From: a virus
DNA length: 20,375 bases
Strand: one strand, 5' to 3'
IMG/VR virus record: IMGVR_UViG_3300010885_022324
Coordinates: 1-20,375 of that record
Shown here: piece by piece, positions 1 through 7,185 of the stretch
Layout of the letters: the number at the start of each line of letters is the position of its first letter
Position numbering within the stretch: position 1 is the stretch's first letter
Translations under genes and position numbers: made by a program
The notes under the pieces: generated by a model
The model's input: only the letters and a program-made list of their open reading frames with translations
Told to the model about the DNA's origin: nothing
Database searches by the model: none

Positions 1-1
1 G

Positions 2-583
2 AGAGCACAAGAATTTGTTGCCGAGCTCAACTATCCTGATGAACTCAATGTAAGTGATGCCTTACAGCAACACTTTATTAAACGTGGCTATCAAGTTGCC
101 GGCGAAGGACGTGATCAAATAGCATTTGAAAGTCCGCGCGGCACTGTGGTCAAAGTAGTAGGCCTTGGTGATATCCATCGTGAAGATGTTGTCCGACAGT
201 ATGTCAAGTTCTTTGTGGCAAATCAACGCAATCCCTACTACCCACGCATATACAACACAGGTGAATTTCCAGTTGGCGATGAAACTTATTTTGTGTATGA
301 ACAAGAATACTTGACCTACATATCTGACGAAGAAGAAGTGTTAGAATACATAGAAGATCTGATGAAAGCAGTTCCTCGCGGTGAACAAGCAGTTTACGCA
401 TTCCAACAAAATCGTCCCCTGCCAAAATCATTAGACCCAGGTGAAGTTGACGGGCTTGTCATGGCCACACAAGATCTTGAAGATCACCTAGGTGGTGCCG
501 CATCATTAGATTTGAGCATGATTGAAAACATACGCCGGCGTAGCAACGGACACCTAGTTATTATGGATCCTTACAGCCTATGA
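2..583 (+). CDS. Kinase-fold-like phage protein, 5' end missing
   Basis: The reading frame is open from base 2 to the TGA at 583, so the gene enters from the left edge. A GTG at 146 lies inside the continuing frame and is not needed as a start. The visible part resembles a protein-kinase or aminoglycoside-phosphotransferase fold: a Gly-rich stretch (RGYQVAGEGRDQIAFE), a following strand with GTVVKVVG that could hold the ATP-binding lysine, a hinge-like segment (YFVYEQEYL), and near the C-terminus an Asn in ENIRRRSNG followed by LVIMDP, which looks like the catalytic-loop Asn and the DFG Asp. The HRD and DFG motifs are not canonical, so it may be a degenerate kinase. Similar proteins occur in marine T4-like phages, to my memory; the substrate is unknown. 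It overlaps the next gene by four bases (ATGA, 580-583), indicating translational coupling. Confidence 0.6.
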   Translation, partial: RAQEFVAELNYPDELNVSDALQQHFIKRGYQVAGEGRDQIAFESPRGTVVKVVGLGDIHREDVVRQYVKFFVANQRNPYYPRIYNTGEFPVGDETYFVYEQEYLTYISDEEEVLEYIEDLMKAVPRGEQAVYAFQQNRPLPKSLDPGEVDGLVMATQDLEDHLGGAASLDLSMIENIRRRSNGHLVIMDPYSL

Positions 584-1965
584 GATTAAGAGAATTTGCA
601 CCCGGCACCGAACGTGATGACCACGGGCCTAACGAAGAAGAAATATTGCGTCAATATGCGGCCCGGTGGTATAATGGCGACGAAGACCCTAGAGTTGAAA
701 AATTACTAGCCACCATGGGGTGGGAAATTGGGCAAAATGAAGATGAAGCTGGCGGGGCATTCATGGTCCGCCATGGCGATATCAACGGCAACAGTTTTAT
801 AAGCTGGAGCGATGCAGAACTGTCTGCCCTAAATGAAATCAGCGATGAACTAAGACAAAATTATCTACAACGTGCTGGTCGGCATGTTGATCGTCGTATG
901 GATCATATGGCCCGTGTCCGTGACAGACTCAACAAAGGTTATGAAATCTACCACGCCGATCGTCCTACTGCTATAGTTGATCGTTTTGATGCCGACACTC
1001 CTGCACTGGCACGACAGTATTATGAAAAGTTTATCCACAACTACGAATCAGATGTAGACTTTGATTTAAGGTTACGTCGTAGCACCGGTATCATTGAGGA
1101 AGCTCGCATACCACGTGCCATTGAAGGATTCCTTGACAGTTTAAGTCCCGATGATGTAGGCGTTGAAGAGTTCGGTAACTACCGCATACACTACGAAGGT
1201 TTTACTGACGACTGTAAAAGCAGTAGAGACTATCGTCGAAATCCCGACGCAGTATATGATCAAGTATTTGCAGACTTTGTTGCCCGTGAAGGTGGTCGTA
1301 AACCATTGGTACAAGATATGGTGGGCGACGAACGCTATCCTATCTTGTACAGCATATTTAAAATACCCCGTCAGGTAAAAGAGATAGCCCGAATACCACA
1401 AGGTGACTTTGGCGATAAGGATACACTTATCGCCCCTACTACTCTTCCTAAAAATCGTAAGCCCTTGCCAGGCGGTAGCAATTTTACCTATGCTGTCAAC
1501 AAAAAAGATCCAGAGTATATGGAAATTATGATCTATGATCAAGATCAGTTGGTTGCGGAACTTGATTTATTTGCCACACTTGACCCACTTAAAACCTGGG
1601 GAATAGAAACTGTAGCTGTTGATCCTGATTATCGTGGTCAAGGTCTAGGCAAAGCCTTGTATGGCATTGCTCTCAGCATACTTAAACTCACACTTGAAGC
1701 CGGTGAAACACAAACCAAACACGGGCAAGCCATGTGGATTATGTTGAACAGTATACCCGGCGTAGAAGTTAAAGGCTATGCCATGGAACCCACTAAGGAA
1801 TATCGCCCCAAACCTGGCGATACGGTTGTAGACCAAAATGATACATGGACTAGATACACATTTCCTGTAGAGCCCGGTAAACGTAGTATGCGTAGCACAC
1901 GTCGCGGCACAGGTATCTACAGTAGCCAGTATGTTAGTATGATAGCCAAGTGGACCGGCAGATGA
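580..1965 (+). CDS. Large phage protein with C-terminal GNAT acetyltransferase domain
   Basis: A 461-residue protein. The C-terminal third holds a GNAT (Gcn5-related N-acetyltransferase) core: a strand ending in VAVDPDYRGQGLGKALYG at about residues 345-362 matches motif A, with R352-G353-Q354-G355-L356-G357 as the acetyl-CoA pyrophosphate loop. The first 300 residues are unrecognised, charged and mostly helical. The gene begins with MRLREF, similar in form to other starts in this window (MRASEF, MRATDF). A sequence IEE|A at residues 172-175 fits the (L/I)-x-E prohead-protease pattern and would separate the N-terminal part from the rest, but this is only a motif match. At more than 450 residues it is far longer than a stand-alone GNAT (about 150), so the enzyme domain is fused to something else, perhaps a virion module. 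The acetyl acceptor is unknown. The start is set by the ATGA overlap with the previous gene. Confidence 0.75.
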   Translation: MRLREFAPGTERDDHGPNEEEILRQYAARWYNGDEDPRVEKLLATMGWEIGQNEDEAGGAFMVRHGDINGNSFISWSDAELSALNEISDELRQNYLQRAGRHVDRRMDHMARVRDRLNKGYEIYHADRPTAIVDRFDADTPALARQYYEKFIHNYESDVDFDLRLRRSTGIIEEARIPRAIEGFLDSLSPDDVGVEEFGNYRIHYEGFTDDCKSSRDYRRNPDAVYDQVFADFVAREGGRKPLVQDMVGDERYPILYSIFKIPRQVKEIARIPQGDFGDKDTLIAPTTLPKNRKPLPGGSNFTYAVNKKDPEYMEIMIYDQDQLVAELDLFATLDPLKTWGIETVAVDPDYRGQGLGKALYGIALSILKLTLEAGETQTKHGQAMWIMLNSIPGVEVKGYAMEPTKEYRPKPGDTVVDQNDTWTRYTFPVEPGKRSMRSTRRGTGIYSSQYVSMIAKWTGR

Positions 1966-2150
1966 AAGCTCAAGAAATATATCCCAAGTACAAGTTATGG
2001 ACCGCACCTGTGCGTATCCAGCAACCTAACTACGTGGGCTACATTGATGTCACTGTGACTGCGGCCAATGCCCAAGATGCTCGTAGATTAATGAAAGCCC
2101 AGTATGGTGTTGAAGATTGGCACATCGGATCAACTAAAGAAGTCAAATAA
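1962..2150 (+). CDS. Small conserved phage protein (62 aa)
   Basis: I place the start at the ATG at 1962, which overlaps the TGA of the GNAT gene as ATGA, rather than at an in-frame GTG at 1950. The product is 62 residues, beginning MKAQEIYPKYKLW. Its second half, TAANAQDARRLMKAQYG, is a strand followed by a helix rich in Ala, Arg and Gln. Small phage proteins with an 'A..ARR...AQYG' helix are common in tailed phages in my memory, but no function is assigned to them. There is no signal peptide, membrane segment or catalytic motif. Translational coupling suggests co-expression with the neighbouring accessory or structural genes. Confidence 0.65.
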   Translation: MKAQEIYPKYKLWTAPVRIQQPNYVGYIDVTVTAANAQDARRLMKAQYGVEDWHIGSTKEVK

Positions 2151-2157
2151 TTAACCG

Positions 2158-2165
2158 CTAAATAC
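2158..2165 (+). promoter_or_regulatory. CTAAATAC motif, possible T4-type late promoter
   Basis: CTAAATAC lies in the 18-base gap before the gene at 2169 and resembles the T4 late promoter box TATAAATA. A related TTAAATAC lies at 7788-7795 before another gene, at the same distance from its ATG. A box here would place the transcript start almost on the start codon, so it would give a leaderless message or serve the next genes. This is a weak, short match that also occurs by chance in coding sequence. Confidence 0.25.
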
Positions 2166-2168
2166 AGC

Positions 2169-2459
2169 ATGACTAAAAAGTTTGTGCATGTTCAGGCTGA
2201 CGTAGACTGCGAATGGGAAGGATTAGCTCCCGTTTATCGCGTATATGTCAACGACGAACTGTTTGCTGAACGCACCTGGCAATGGACTGATTGTTATCTT
2301 GAAGAGAATCTTCAAATTAACGCAGAACCCGGTGAATACAATCTGCGTTGGGAGTTAGTTCCGCCGCATTTAGCTACAATAACTGTAAAAAACATGCGTG
2401 TAGATCGTGGTCCGGCAACTATAGAAAATAATGTATTAAGGATTAATAATGAGAGCTAG
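2169..2459 (+). CDS. Beta-rich small phage protein (96 aa)
   Basis: A 96-residue protein whose sequence alternates hydrophobic and polar residues in short strands (YRVYVNDELFAERTW, YNLRWELVPPHLATITVKN), which points to a beta-sandwich of the carbohydrate-binding or virion-decoration type. It has two cysteines (in VDCEW and TDCYL), no signal peptide and no catalytic motif. I recognise it as a recurring protein of marine T4-like phages with no known function; a structural or capsid-decoration role is inference. Its 3' end overlaps the next gene by 11 bases. The ATG at 2169 is preceded by a CTAAATAC motif and no convincing ribosome binding site. Confidence 0.6.
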   Translation: MTKKFVHVQADVDCEWEGLAPVYRVYVNDELFAERTWQWTDCYLEENLQINAEPGEYNLRWELVPPHLATITVKNMRVDRGPATIENNVLRINNES

Positions 2460-2637
2460 CGAATTCATAGTAGAAACGACGGTAAGCGGTAGTATAGCCA
2501 CTGTGGCAATGCCCATGGGCCCAGTGATTACAAGAAATGGCGGATCCTTCTTTACTGGTAAATACATGAATAGTGCGGATCCGTATCCAAACACGCCTGC
2601 CTATATGAAAAAAGGAAAAAAACGCCGTGCTAGCTGA
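2449..2637 (+). CDS. Small protein with T4-like capsid-targeting N-terminus
   Basis: A 62-residue basic protein. It starts MRASEFIVE, closely paralleling the capsid-targeting sequence of T4 internal proteins as I remember it (MKTYQEFIAE), which the prohead protease cuts after (L/I)-x-E. Here the predicted cut is after E9 (I7-V8-E9|T10). The remainder is glycine- and proline-containing, apparently poorly structured, and ends in a basic tail (KKGKKRRAS) suited to nucleic acid contact. I infer a packaged internal head protein or peptide. It overlaps the preceding gene by 11 bases and the Dps gene by 11 bases, so its translation is probably coupled to both. The targeting motif is short, so the assignment is tentative. 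Confidence 0.6.
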   Translation: MRASEFIVETTVSGSIATVAMPMGPVITRNGGSFFTGKYMNSADPYPNTPAYMKKGKKRRAS

Positions 2638-3067
2638 TTTATTAAAAACCTATTTGGCATCAACATTTAGCTACTATTTGAAAGCTCATATGTTCCACTG
2701 GAACGTAGAAGGCCCAGACTTTGGCGAATTGCACGAATTTTTTAGCAACATTTATGAAGATGCATTTGGGGCTGTAGACCCTATTGCCGAATTTATCCGC
2801 ACCACAGAAGAATACGCACCCGGAAGCCTAAGTCGTTTCCATGAATTATCACAAATACAGGACCAAATCAAGGTTCCTCGTGCCCGATTAATGTTAGAAG
2901 AATTACTCGCAGATACACAAACCATGATAGACCTAAGCAAACAAATGTTTGATGCATCAACCGAAGCTGGTCGTGATGACGTTGCAAACTTTGCTGCAGA
3001 CAGAATGGCCGCTCATGGCAAGTATATGTGGCAACTTAAGAGTTATTTGAAAGCAATAAGGGCATGA
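2627..3067 (+). CDS. Dps-family ferritin-like protein
   Basis: A 146-residue four-helix protein of the Dps (DNA protection during starvation) type, which binds and oxidises iron in dodecamers and shields DNA. The dimer-interface signature is present: H24-W25-N26, H36, D51 and E55 have the same mutual spacing (12, 15, 4) as the E. coli Dps ferroxidase residues H51, H63, D78 and E82 as I remember them. The position matching E. coli D67 is Ser40, so one ligand is missing or displaced. There is almost no N-terminal tail before helix A, so the Lys-rich DNA-binding tail of E. coli Dps is absent. The start is a GTG at 2627 with AAGGA about ten bases upstream; it overlaps the preceding gene by 11 bases. 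In a phage this could protect virion or intracellular DNA, or sequester iron. Confidence 0.85.
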   Translation: MLADLLKTYLASTFSYYLKAHMFHWNVEGPDFGELHEFFSNIYEDAFGAVDPIAEFIRTTEEYAPGSLSRFHELSQIQDQIKVPRARLMLEELLADTQTMIDLSKQMFDASTEAGRDDVANFAADRMAAHGKYMWQLKSYLKAIRA

Positions 3068-3070
3068 TCC

Positions 3071-3739
3071 ATGGCACAAGATCATAACGATATCTATAGT
3101 ATTGTAGAACGTCTTCGTATGTTGGAAGAAGGACTCAACGCGAATCAAAAAAGCGTTAACCAACTTGGTGCCACATTTAAACCTAAAACAGTAGCAGTGC
3201 TCACAGCCAAAACTGATCCTAAAAACCCTATGGGCGGCAAGATGGTAGGTGGTTGCGAAGAGTCAGAAGAGCTTGACGAAACTGCCGTAGCCGAAGATGT
3301 GCTAGATAAAGTTAAAAAATCATTTGCTGATTATCTAAGCAATATAGCAGATGAAATCAAAACCGACACAGATCTCAAAGATAAGAAAAAAGACGACTCG
3401 GACATCAAAGCAAAAGATACCAAGGATCGTACTCTTGTCGCTAAACAAAACGAGGACAGCGAACTGGGCTCAGCCTTAAGTGGGGAGATCCCAGCAGAAC
3501 AACCTGCGGGTGAACCCGGTGTCAGCATGAAAGAAACGGCACCTGTTAAAACTGTTACTAACGAATCGGGCTTATGGGAAGTACACGGCAATGAACCCGG
3601 TGGTTTTGAAATACGCCGTGCAGGCCGTTGTCTGCCCACACGTTTTAAAACACTAGATGAGGCTGAGATGGCCTTGGAAATGTTTGCACATCGTCAACGT
3701 CGTCGTGACGAATCAGCGGATTACATAGACGAAGCCTAA
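3071..3739 (+). CDS. Acidic modular phage protein, possible internal or virion protein
   Basis: A 222-residue protein in three parts: an N-terminal helix (DIYSIVERLRMLEEG), a long charged low-complexity middle rich in Lys, Asp and Glu (about residues 55-150), and a compact C-terminal module from ESGLWEVHG to the end, with a beta-hairpin followed by the helix LDEAEMALEMFAHRQRRR. The C-terminal module resembles two modules inside the next, 699-residue protein. Sequences LEE|G near residue 20, LDE|T near 67 and IDE|A at the extreme C-terminus fit the (L/I)-x-E prohead-protease pattern. No enzyme motif is seen. I know similar C-terminal modules from marine phage genomes but not their function. 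Start at ATG 3071, just after the Dps stop, with an AAGGG sequence upstream. Confidence 0.6.
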   Translation: MAQDHNDIYSIVERLRMLEEGLNANQKSVNQLGATFKPKTVAVLTAKTDPKNPMGGKMVGGCEESEELDETAVAEDVLDKVKKSFADYLSNIADEIKTDTDLKDKKKDDSDIKAKDTKDRTLVAKQNEDSELGSALSGEIPAEQPAGEPGVSMKETAPVKTVTNESGLWEVHGNEPGGFEIRRAGRCLPTRFKTLDEAEMALEMFAHRQRRRDESADYIDEA

Positions 3740-3749
3740 GGAAAAATAA

Positions 3750-5849
3750 ATGTTTGCATTAGACCTATTCAACACGGACCACGAACGTCGCCTTGCAGAA
3801 GGTGCCGTAGACCAACTAGAACAACGACGCATCGACGACTTGGCTATGAAAATGGACGACTTAGTAGCTCGTGCAAAAAAAGCCTCAACGCCAGAAGCCA
3901 AAGCCGCATTAGTAAAAGAATTCCAAAAGTGCAAAGACGAGCGTGACAGTTATTATAAAATCAAAGATGAGTGCATGGGGTATGGCGGATTAACTTCGGA
4001 AGCTGGTATTCCTGGCAACGTTCCAGTAGAAAAGATTCCTGGCAAAGAAGACCTGCTCAAAGGCAAAGGCCGTAGCTACTACGAAGCTGACCAAAAAAAA
4101 AATTCTAAAACCGTTTTAGCAGTAGGTGATCCTATTGTGGTCACAGCACCCAATGAATTCGAAGGTAAGACTGGTGAGATCTACGAGTTCAGCCCAAGCG
4201 GTTCATTTGTTATTGTAGACTTATACAACCACGGCCAACACAGTATGCACTTGTCGGATGTCAAGTATAATGACTATGCTGACCAAGAAGAACAGGATGA
4301 CTGGTACGATGAGGAAATGGAAGAAGGTTATGCCAGTACCATTGGTGTAAATCCTAAACCATTGGATGCTGAGAGCCAATGGAAAATCAATGTCAGACAA
4401 TTGATTGCTGACTACATCAAAAATCCACAAGGTCTGTATAACATTGCCAAGCAAAAAGGCGCTAACAGTGCCGAAGCCATGGCTTACAAATATATCATGC
4501 ACCCCAAAGGCAAGATTGATTTGCCACCAGATGCAGTCACATTTGAAGGTTATCAAGACTTTAACAAAGTAGAGCCATATGCTGTTTGCCTAGCTGGCAA
4601 GCCCGTAAAGAAATTTGACTACTATGAACAAGCTCGCAGATTCCACGACAACTGGAAACAGAAGTTATACCGCGAAGGCAACAAAGAAAAGGCAGACAAG
4701 ATTACGCTAATGCCGCTAAATCTTGATGAGGCTGAAATGACCCCCGACGAAATACGCACCCGTGTAGGAAAAAATATTCCTCGCATAATGAAAAACATGA
4801 TTCGCGATTATTCAACCATGGACGATAATAGTTTTAAACAAACTCACGGAATGACTCGTCAACAGTTTTATCAACAATTAAGTCCAGAAGCTCGCAACTA
4901 TTATATGAAAGAAGAGCAAAAGCCGGCAGGTTGGGGTGAGTTTCCACCAAAGCAAGAAATTACAATTGTTCCTCCTAAAAAATTAAAGTCTGGCGAAACA
5001 TACCAGGACCGTAACAACTATTGGCAATCACAAGGTCAAGCACCTATTTACAAAACAAACGAGTCAGAAGGTTCATGGATTGTGTATGATCCTGAGACCA
5101 AGCAGATCAAAAAGCGTTTCAAAACACACACCGCCGGCAAGAGTTATGCCAAGACACACGGTTTAGGATTTGCCAGTTCGGAGTTTTACTTTGACCGTGT
5201 CAAAGACAACAAAGAAGTGGCAGAGACAGCACTTAATCCACGAGATCCTGCGGGCGACTATGCGGCCAAACGCCAAGCCTTACAAGATTTGGGAATGAAC
5301 AAAGATGTTGATCAACAGGCTGTTCTACAACGTAGACTAGATTTAGATCGAGAAGCCGAGGCTAAGGGTATCACCGAAGGTGCTATGAAAGATTTACACG
5401 CCGAACTGGCTGAAAAATATCGTGAACTAGCTCCCAAAATTGAACGCAATCGAGACAGTTATCTTGCTGGACAACTCTATGATGAGTTAGAAGCTATTGC
5501 TGATGCTCATGGTGCTGGAGAAGAATTTACCCGTATGATGCGTGGTGCTCGTAACCGTGCTCACATGGACTATGATACCAACCCAGGTGGTTTCCAAAAC
5601 TGGTTCTGGTACCTGCCATTTGAGGACGAAGAATTAAGTGAAGAACAAGACACTTCAGGTGTAGAACGTGCTATTCTTAATCGTATCATGGTAGCACACA
5701 CAGATTTACTAATGAAGTTTGGTCCAGACAAGGTCATGCAGGCCGCAGAAGAAGTTGCGTACAATGTAGGCGACGTAGATGAAATTGGCACTAGCGATGT
5801 TAGTGCTTATGTCAATCAAGTCAAACAAATACTTGGCGTGGAGGCCTAA
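3750..5849 (+). CDS. Large multi-module phage protein with KOW/SH3-like domain
   Basis: A 699-residue protein built from apparently independent modules. Residues 1-17 form a basic leader ending LAE|G; a coiled-coil-like helical region follows to about residue 75. Residues 122-173 look like a KOW/SH3-type barrel (VGDPIVVTAPNEFEGKTGEI). Small alpha-beta modules lie at about 274-325 (VEPYAVCLAGK) and 438-488 (EGSWIVYDPETK). A helical module at about 546-625 ends GGFQNWFWYLPF, and a final helical module (638-699) contains FGPDKVMQAAEEVAY. Motifs LAE|G (15-18), LDE|A (325-328) and ITE|G (541-544) match the (L/I)-x-E prohead cleavage consensus and fall between modules. I recall these modules from uncultured marine phages; none has a known activity. 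There is no transmembrane segment or catalytic signature. A processed internal or ejected head protein is inference. AAGGA lies ten bases before the ATG. Confidence 0.65.
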   Translation: MFALDLFNTDHERRLAEGAVDQLEQRRIDDLAMKMDDLVARAKKASTPEAKAALVKEFQKCKDERDSYYKIKDECMGYGGLTSEAGIPGNVPVEKIPGKEDLLKGKGRSYYEADQKKNSKTVLAVGDPIVVTAPNEFEGKTGEIYEFSPSGSFVIVDLYNHGQHSMHLSDVKYNDYADQEEQDDWYDEEMEEGYASTIGVNPKPLDAESQWKINVRQLIADYIKNPQGLYNIAKQKGANSAEAMAYKYIMHPKGKIDLPPDAVTFEGYQDFNKVEPYAVCLAGKPVKKFDYYEQARRFHDNWKQKLYREGNKEKADKITLMPLNLDEAEMTPDEIRTRVGKNIPRIMKNMIRDYSTMDDNSFKQTHGMTRQQFYQQLSPEARNYYMKEEQKPAGWGEFPPKQEITIVPPKKLKSGETYQDRNNYWQSQGQAPIYKTNESEGSWIVYDPETKQIKKRFKTHTAGKSYAKTHGLGFASSEFYFDRVKDNKEVAETALNPRDPAGDYAAKRQALQDLGMNKDVDQQAVLQRRLDLDREAEAKGITEGAMKDLHAELAEKYRELAPKIERNRDSYLAGQLYDELEAIADAHGAGEEFTRMMRGARNRAHMDYDTNPGGFQNWFWYLPFEDEELSEEQDTSGVERAILNRIMVAHTDLLMKFGPDKVMQAAEEVAYNVGDVDEIGTSDVSAYVNQVKQILGVEA

Positions 5850-6464
5850 ATGAAAAAGATATTGGTAGCAGTAGCCGGAGTGGCAGTAGTTGCGGCGGCA
5901 ATATACGCTTTTTCAACAATAAAAAATTCTAGCTCAACCAAGGCTGAGTCAAAAACTACATCGGGGCTGACAACTTGTGACGGTCAATATGCATTGTGTG
6001 CGGCATCAACTTGCAAGCCTACAAACAAAATGATCACCGGCAACAATGGTGTTGCTTATCCTGAAGTAGAGTGCCGTTGTCCCATCCTCAAAGGTCGTGC
6101 TATCGCTGATACTAAAGCCGGCAATATGGCAGGATCATGCACACCCACAGACAGCCAACACGTATGGAGCCTGTTTGCTCCCAAGTTATACTATCCACAA
6201 GAAGCCAGCAACTTTAGTAACAAACCCAAAGACATGAAGGCCACAGTTCAAAAATGTGATGCCAGTTTAAATCTTGGTGACAAAGCCAGTAACTGTTTTA
6301 GTTGGAACTGTAAGATTGGTGCTGACGGCATTGCTGTATGCTCTTGCCCTACAGGACAAGTGGCCGCAGCAACTACATTCTTAACTGAAGCTGGTCAAGG
6401 CAATCCTGCGGCTTGTGCTCAGTATCCTGTGAGTTTGCCAATACAAAACCCACCGGGTAATTAA
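5850..6464 (+). CDS. Exported or membrane-anchored cysteine-rich protein
   Basis: A 204-residue protein starting MKK and then a hydrophobic helix (about residues 4-22, ILVAVAGVAVVAAAIYAF), so it has a Sec-type signal peptide or an N-terminal membrane anchor. No lipobox cysteine follows, so it is not a lipoprotein. The mature part has 12 cysteines, several in close pairs (CRC, CSC), expected to form disulfides in the periplasm. Motifs such as PEVECRCPILKG, VWSLFAPKLYYPQ and CSCPTGQ remind me of uncharacterised proteins of proteobacterial genomes rather than of phages, so it may have been acquired from a host; this is from memory and unverified. GGAGG ends five bases before the ATG, which follows directly on the previous stop. 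Possible roles are in the host envelope (superinfection exclusion, lysis) or host manipulation; none is demonstrated. Confidence 0.65.
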   Translation: MKKILVAVAGVAVVAAAIYAFSTIKNSSSTKAESKTTSGLTTCDGQYALCAASTCKPTNKMITGNNGVAYPEVECRCPILKGRAIADTKAGNMAGSCTPTDSQHVWSLFAPKLYYPQEASNFSNKPKDMKATVQKCDASLNLGDKASNCFSWNCKIGADGIAVCSCPTGQVAAATTFLTEAGQGNPAACAQYPVSLPIQNPPGN

Positions 6465-7103
6465 ATGCGGGCCACGGATTTTCAAATTCGCAATCATGAT
6501 AAACTAGACGGTATCCTAGTGCGTCTCTGCGAACTGGTAATCCAAGGTCAACGCAAGGATCCTACAGAGTATGGCATGGTTGCCGCTGCCGTATTGGATC
6601 CCAACAACAACTGTGTAGCCGCATTAAATTATCGCAACAAGCAAGGAGATGTGCATGGTGAACGTGCAGCCATAGATGCTTACCATGATCGTTTTGGTGA
6701 GATCCCCGAAGGCAGTATTATACTAACTACTTGTAGTCCTTGCACCGAACCCATGTCTGATCGTGTAGGATCGAGTTGTCAGGACCTAATCAGTTCAACA
6801 CCAGTGCATAAAGTCTATGCCGGTTACAGAGATCCTAGTCAACAAACTGCGGCCGGTGATAAAACATATCACTTAGAAATTACCCGTAATCCTAAGATTC
6901 AAGAACTATGTCGAGCCTTTGCTGAGACTTGGCTCCGGAATGAATTAAATGAACTTGAATTCTTAGGTAGCCCATGCACCAAAGACTGTTCGGGTCATCG
7001 TGCTGGCTATGCGTGGAGTCAGAGCAAAGGTGGTCGTGTTGCAAACAGTCTATTTAGTCCCAGCTTCAACAATGGTAGTCAACTACACGTGGATGGTAAG
7101 TAA
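6465..7103 (+). CDS. Zinc-dependent deaminase-like protein with extra C-terminal module
   Basis: A 212-residue protein. Residues about 15-120 match the cytidine deaminase-like fold: H64-G65-E66 (zinc ligand and catalytic Glu) and a Cys motif TTCSPCTEPM with C90 and C93, followed by C105. The long spacing between C93 and C105 is nearer to RibD/TadA-type variants (PC...C) than to PCxxC dCMP deaminases. The substrate is unknown; a nucleotide or a pyrimidine/pterin precursor are possibilities. The C-terminal 45 residues are a separate module, SPCTKDCSGHRAGYAWSQSK... ending SPSFNNG, with two Cys and a His. I have seen this CSGH-AGY module at the C-termini of otherwise unrelated phage proteins; its role is unknown. 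The gene begins MRATDF, resembling other cassette starts, and follows the previous stop with no gap and only a weak ribosome binding site. Confidence 0.7.
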   Translation: MRATDFQIRNHDKLDGILVRLCELVIQGQRKDPTEYGMVAAAVLDPNNNCVAALNYRNKQGDVHGERAAIDAYHDRFGEIPEGSIILTTCSPCTEPMSDRVGSSCQDLISSTPVHKVYAGYRDPSQQTAAGDKTYHLEITRNPKIQELCRAFAETWLRNELNELEFLGSPCTKDCSGHRAGYAWSQSKGGRVANSLFSPSFNNGSQLHVDGK

Positions 7104-7107
7104 TAGC

Positions 7108-7185
7108 ATGGACGAAAACCAATACCCAGTATACCCCGAGGACGATGGCAGTGATACTCCAAGACTTCCATACGCACCAGTCTAA
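7108..7185 (+). CDS. Possible 25-residue proline/acidic peptide
   Basis: A short frame from ATG 7108 to the stop at 7185 encodes MDENQYPVYPEDDGSDTPRLPYAPV, rich in Pro, Asp and Tyr. It starts four bases after the deaminase stop and spans the start of the methyltransferase-like gene, so it may be a leader peptide that couples translation, or chance. No good ribosome binding site and no recognised homolog. Confidence 0.25.
   Translation: MDENQYPVYPEDDGSDTPRLPYAPV

Noticed and set aside
1141-1542. Reverse-strand frames of about 60-130 codons, e.g. 1141-1542, 4221-4556, 12153-12796.
   Set aside because: They lie entirely inside strongly supported forward genes, have no ribosome binding sites or recognisable motifs, and are explained as shadows of the coding frame.
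1950-1964. GTG 1950 as start of the 62-residue protein.
   Set aside because: The ATG at 1962 gives the ATGA overlap with the GNAT gene stop used repeatedly in this genome and needs no 12-base extension.
5850-6464. Cysteine-rich exported protein as a lipoprotein spanin.
   Set aside because: No lipobox cysteine follows the hydrophobic helix and the protein is longer and more cysteine-rich than spanins.
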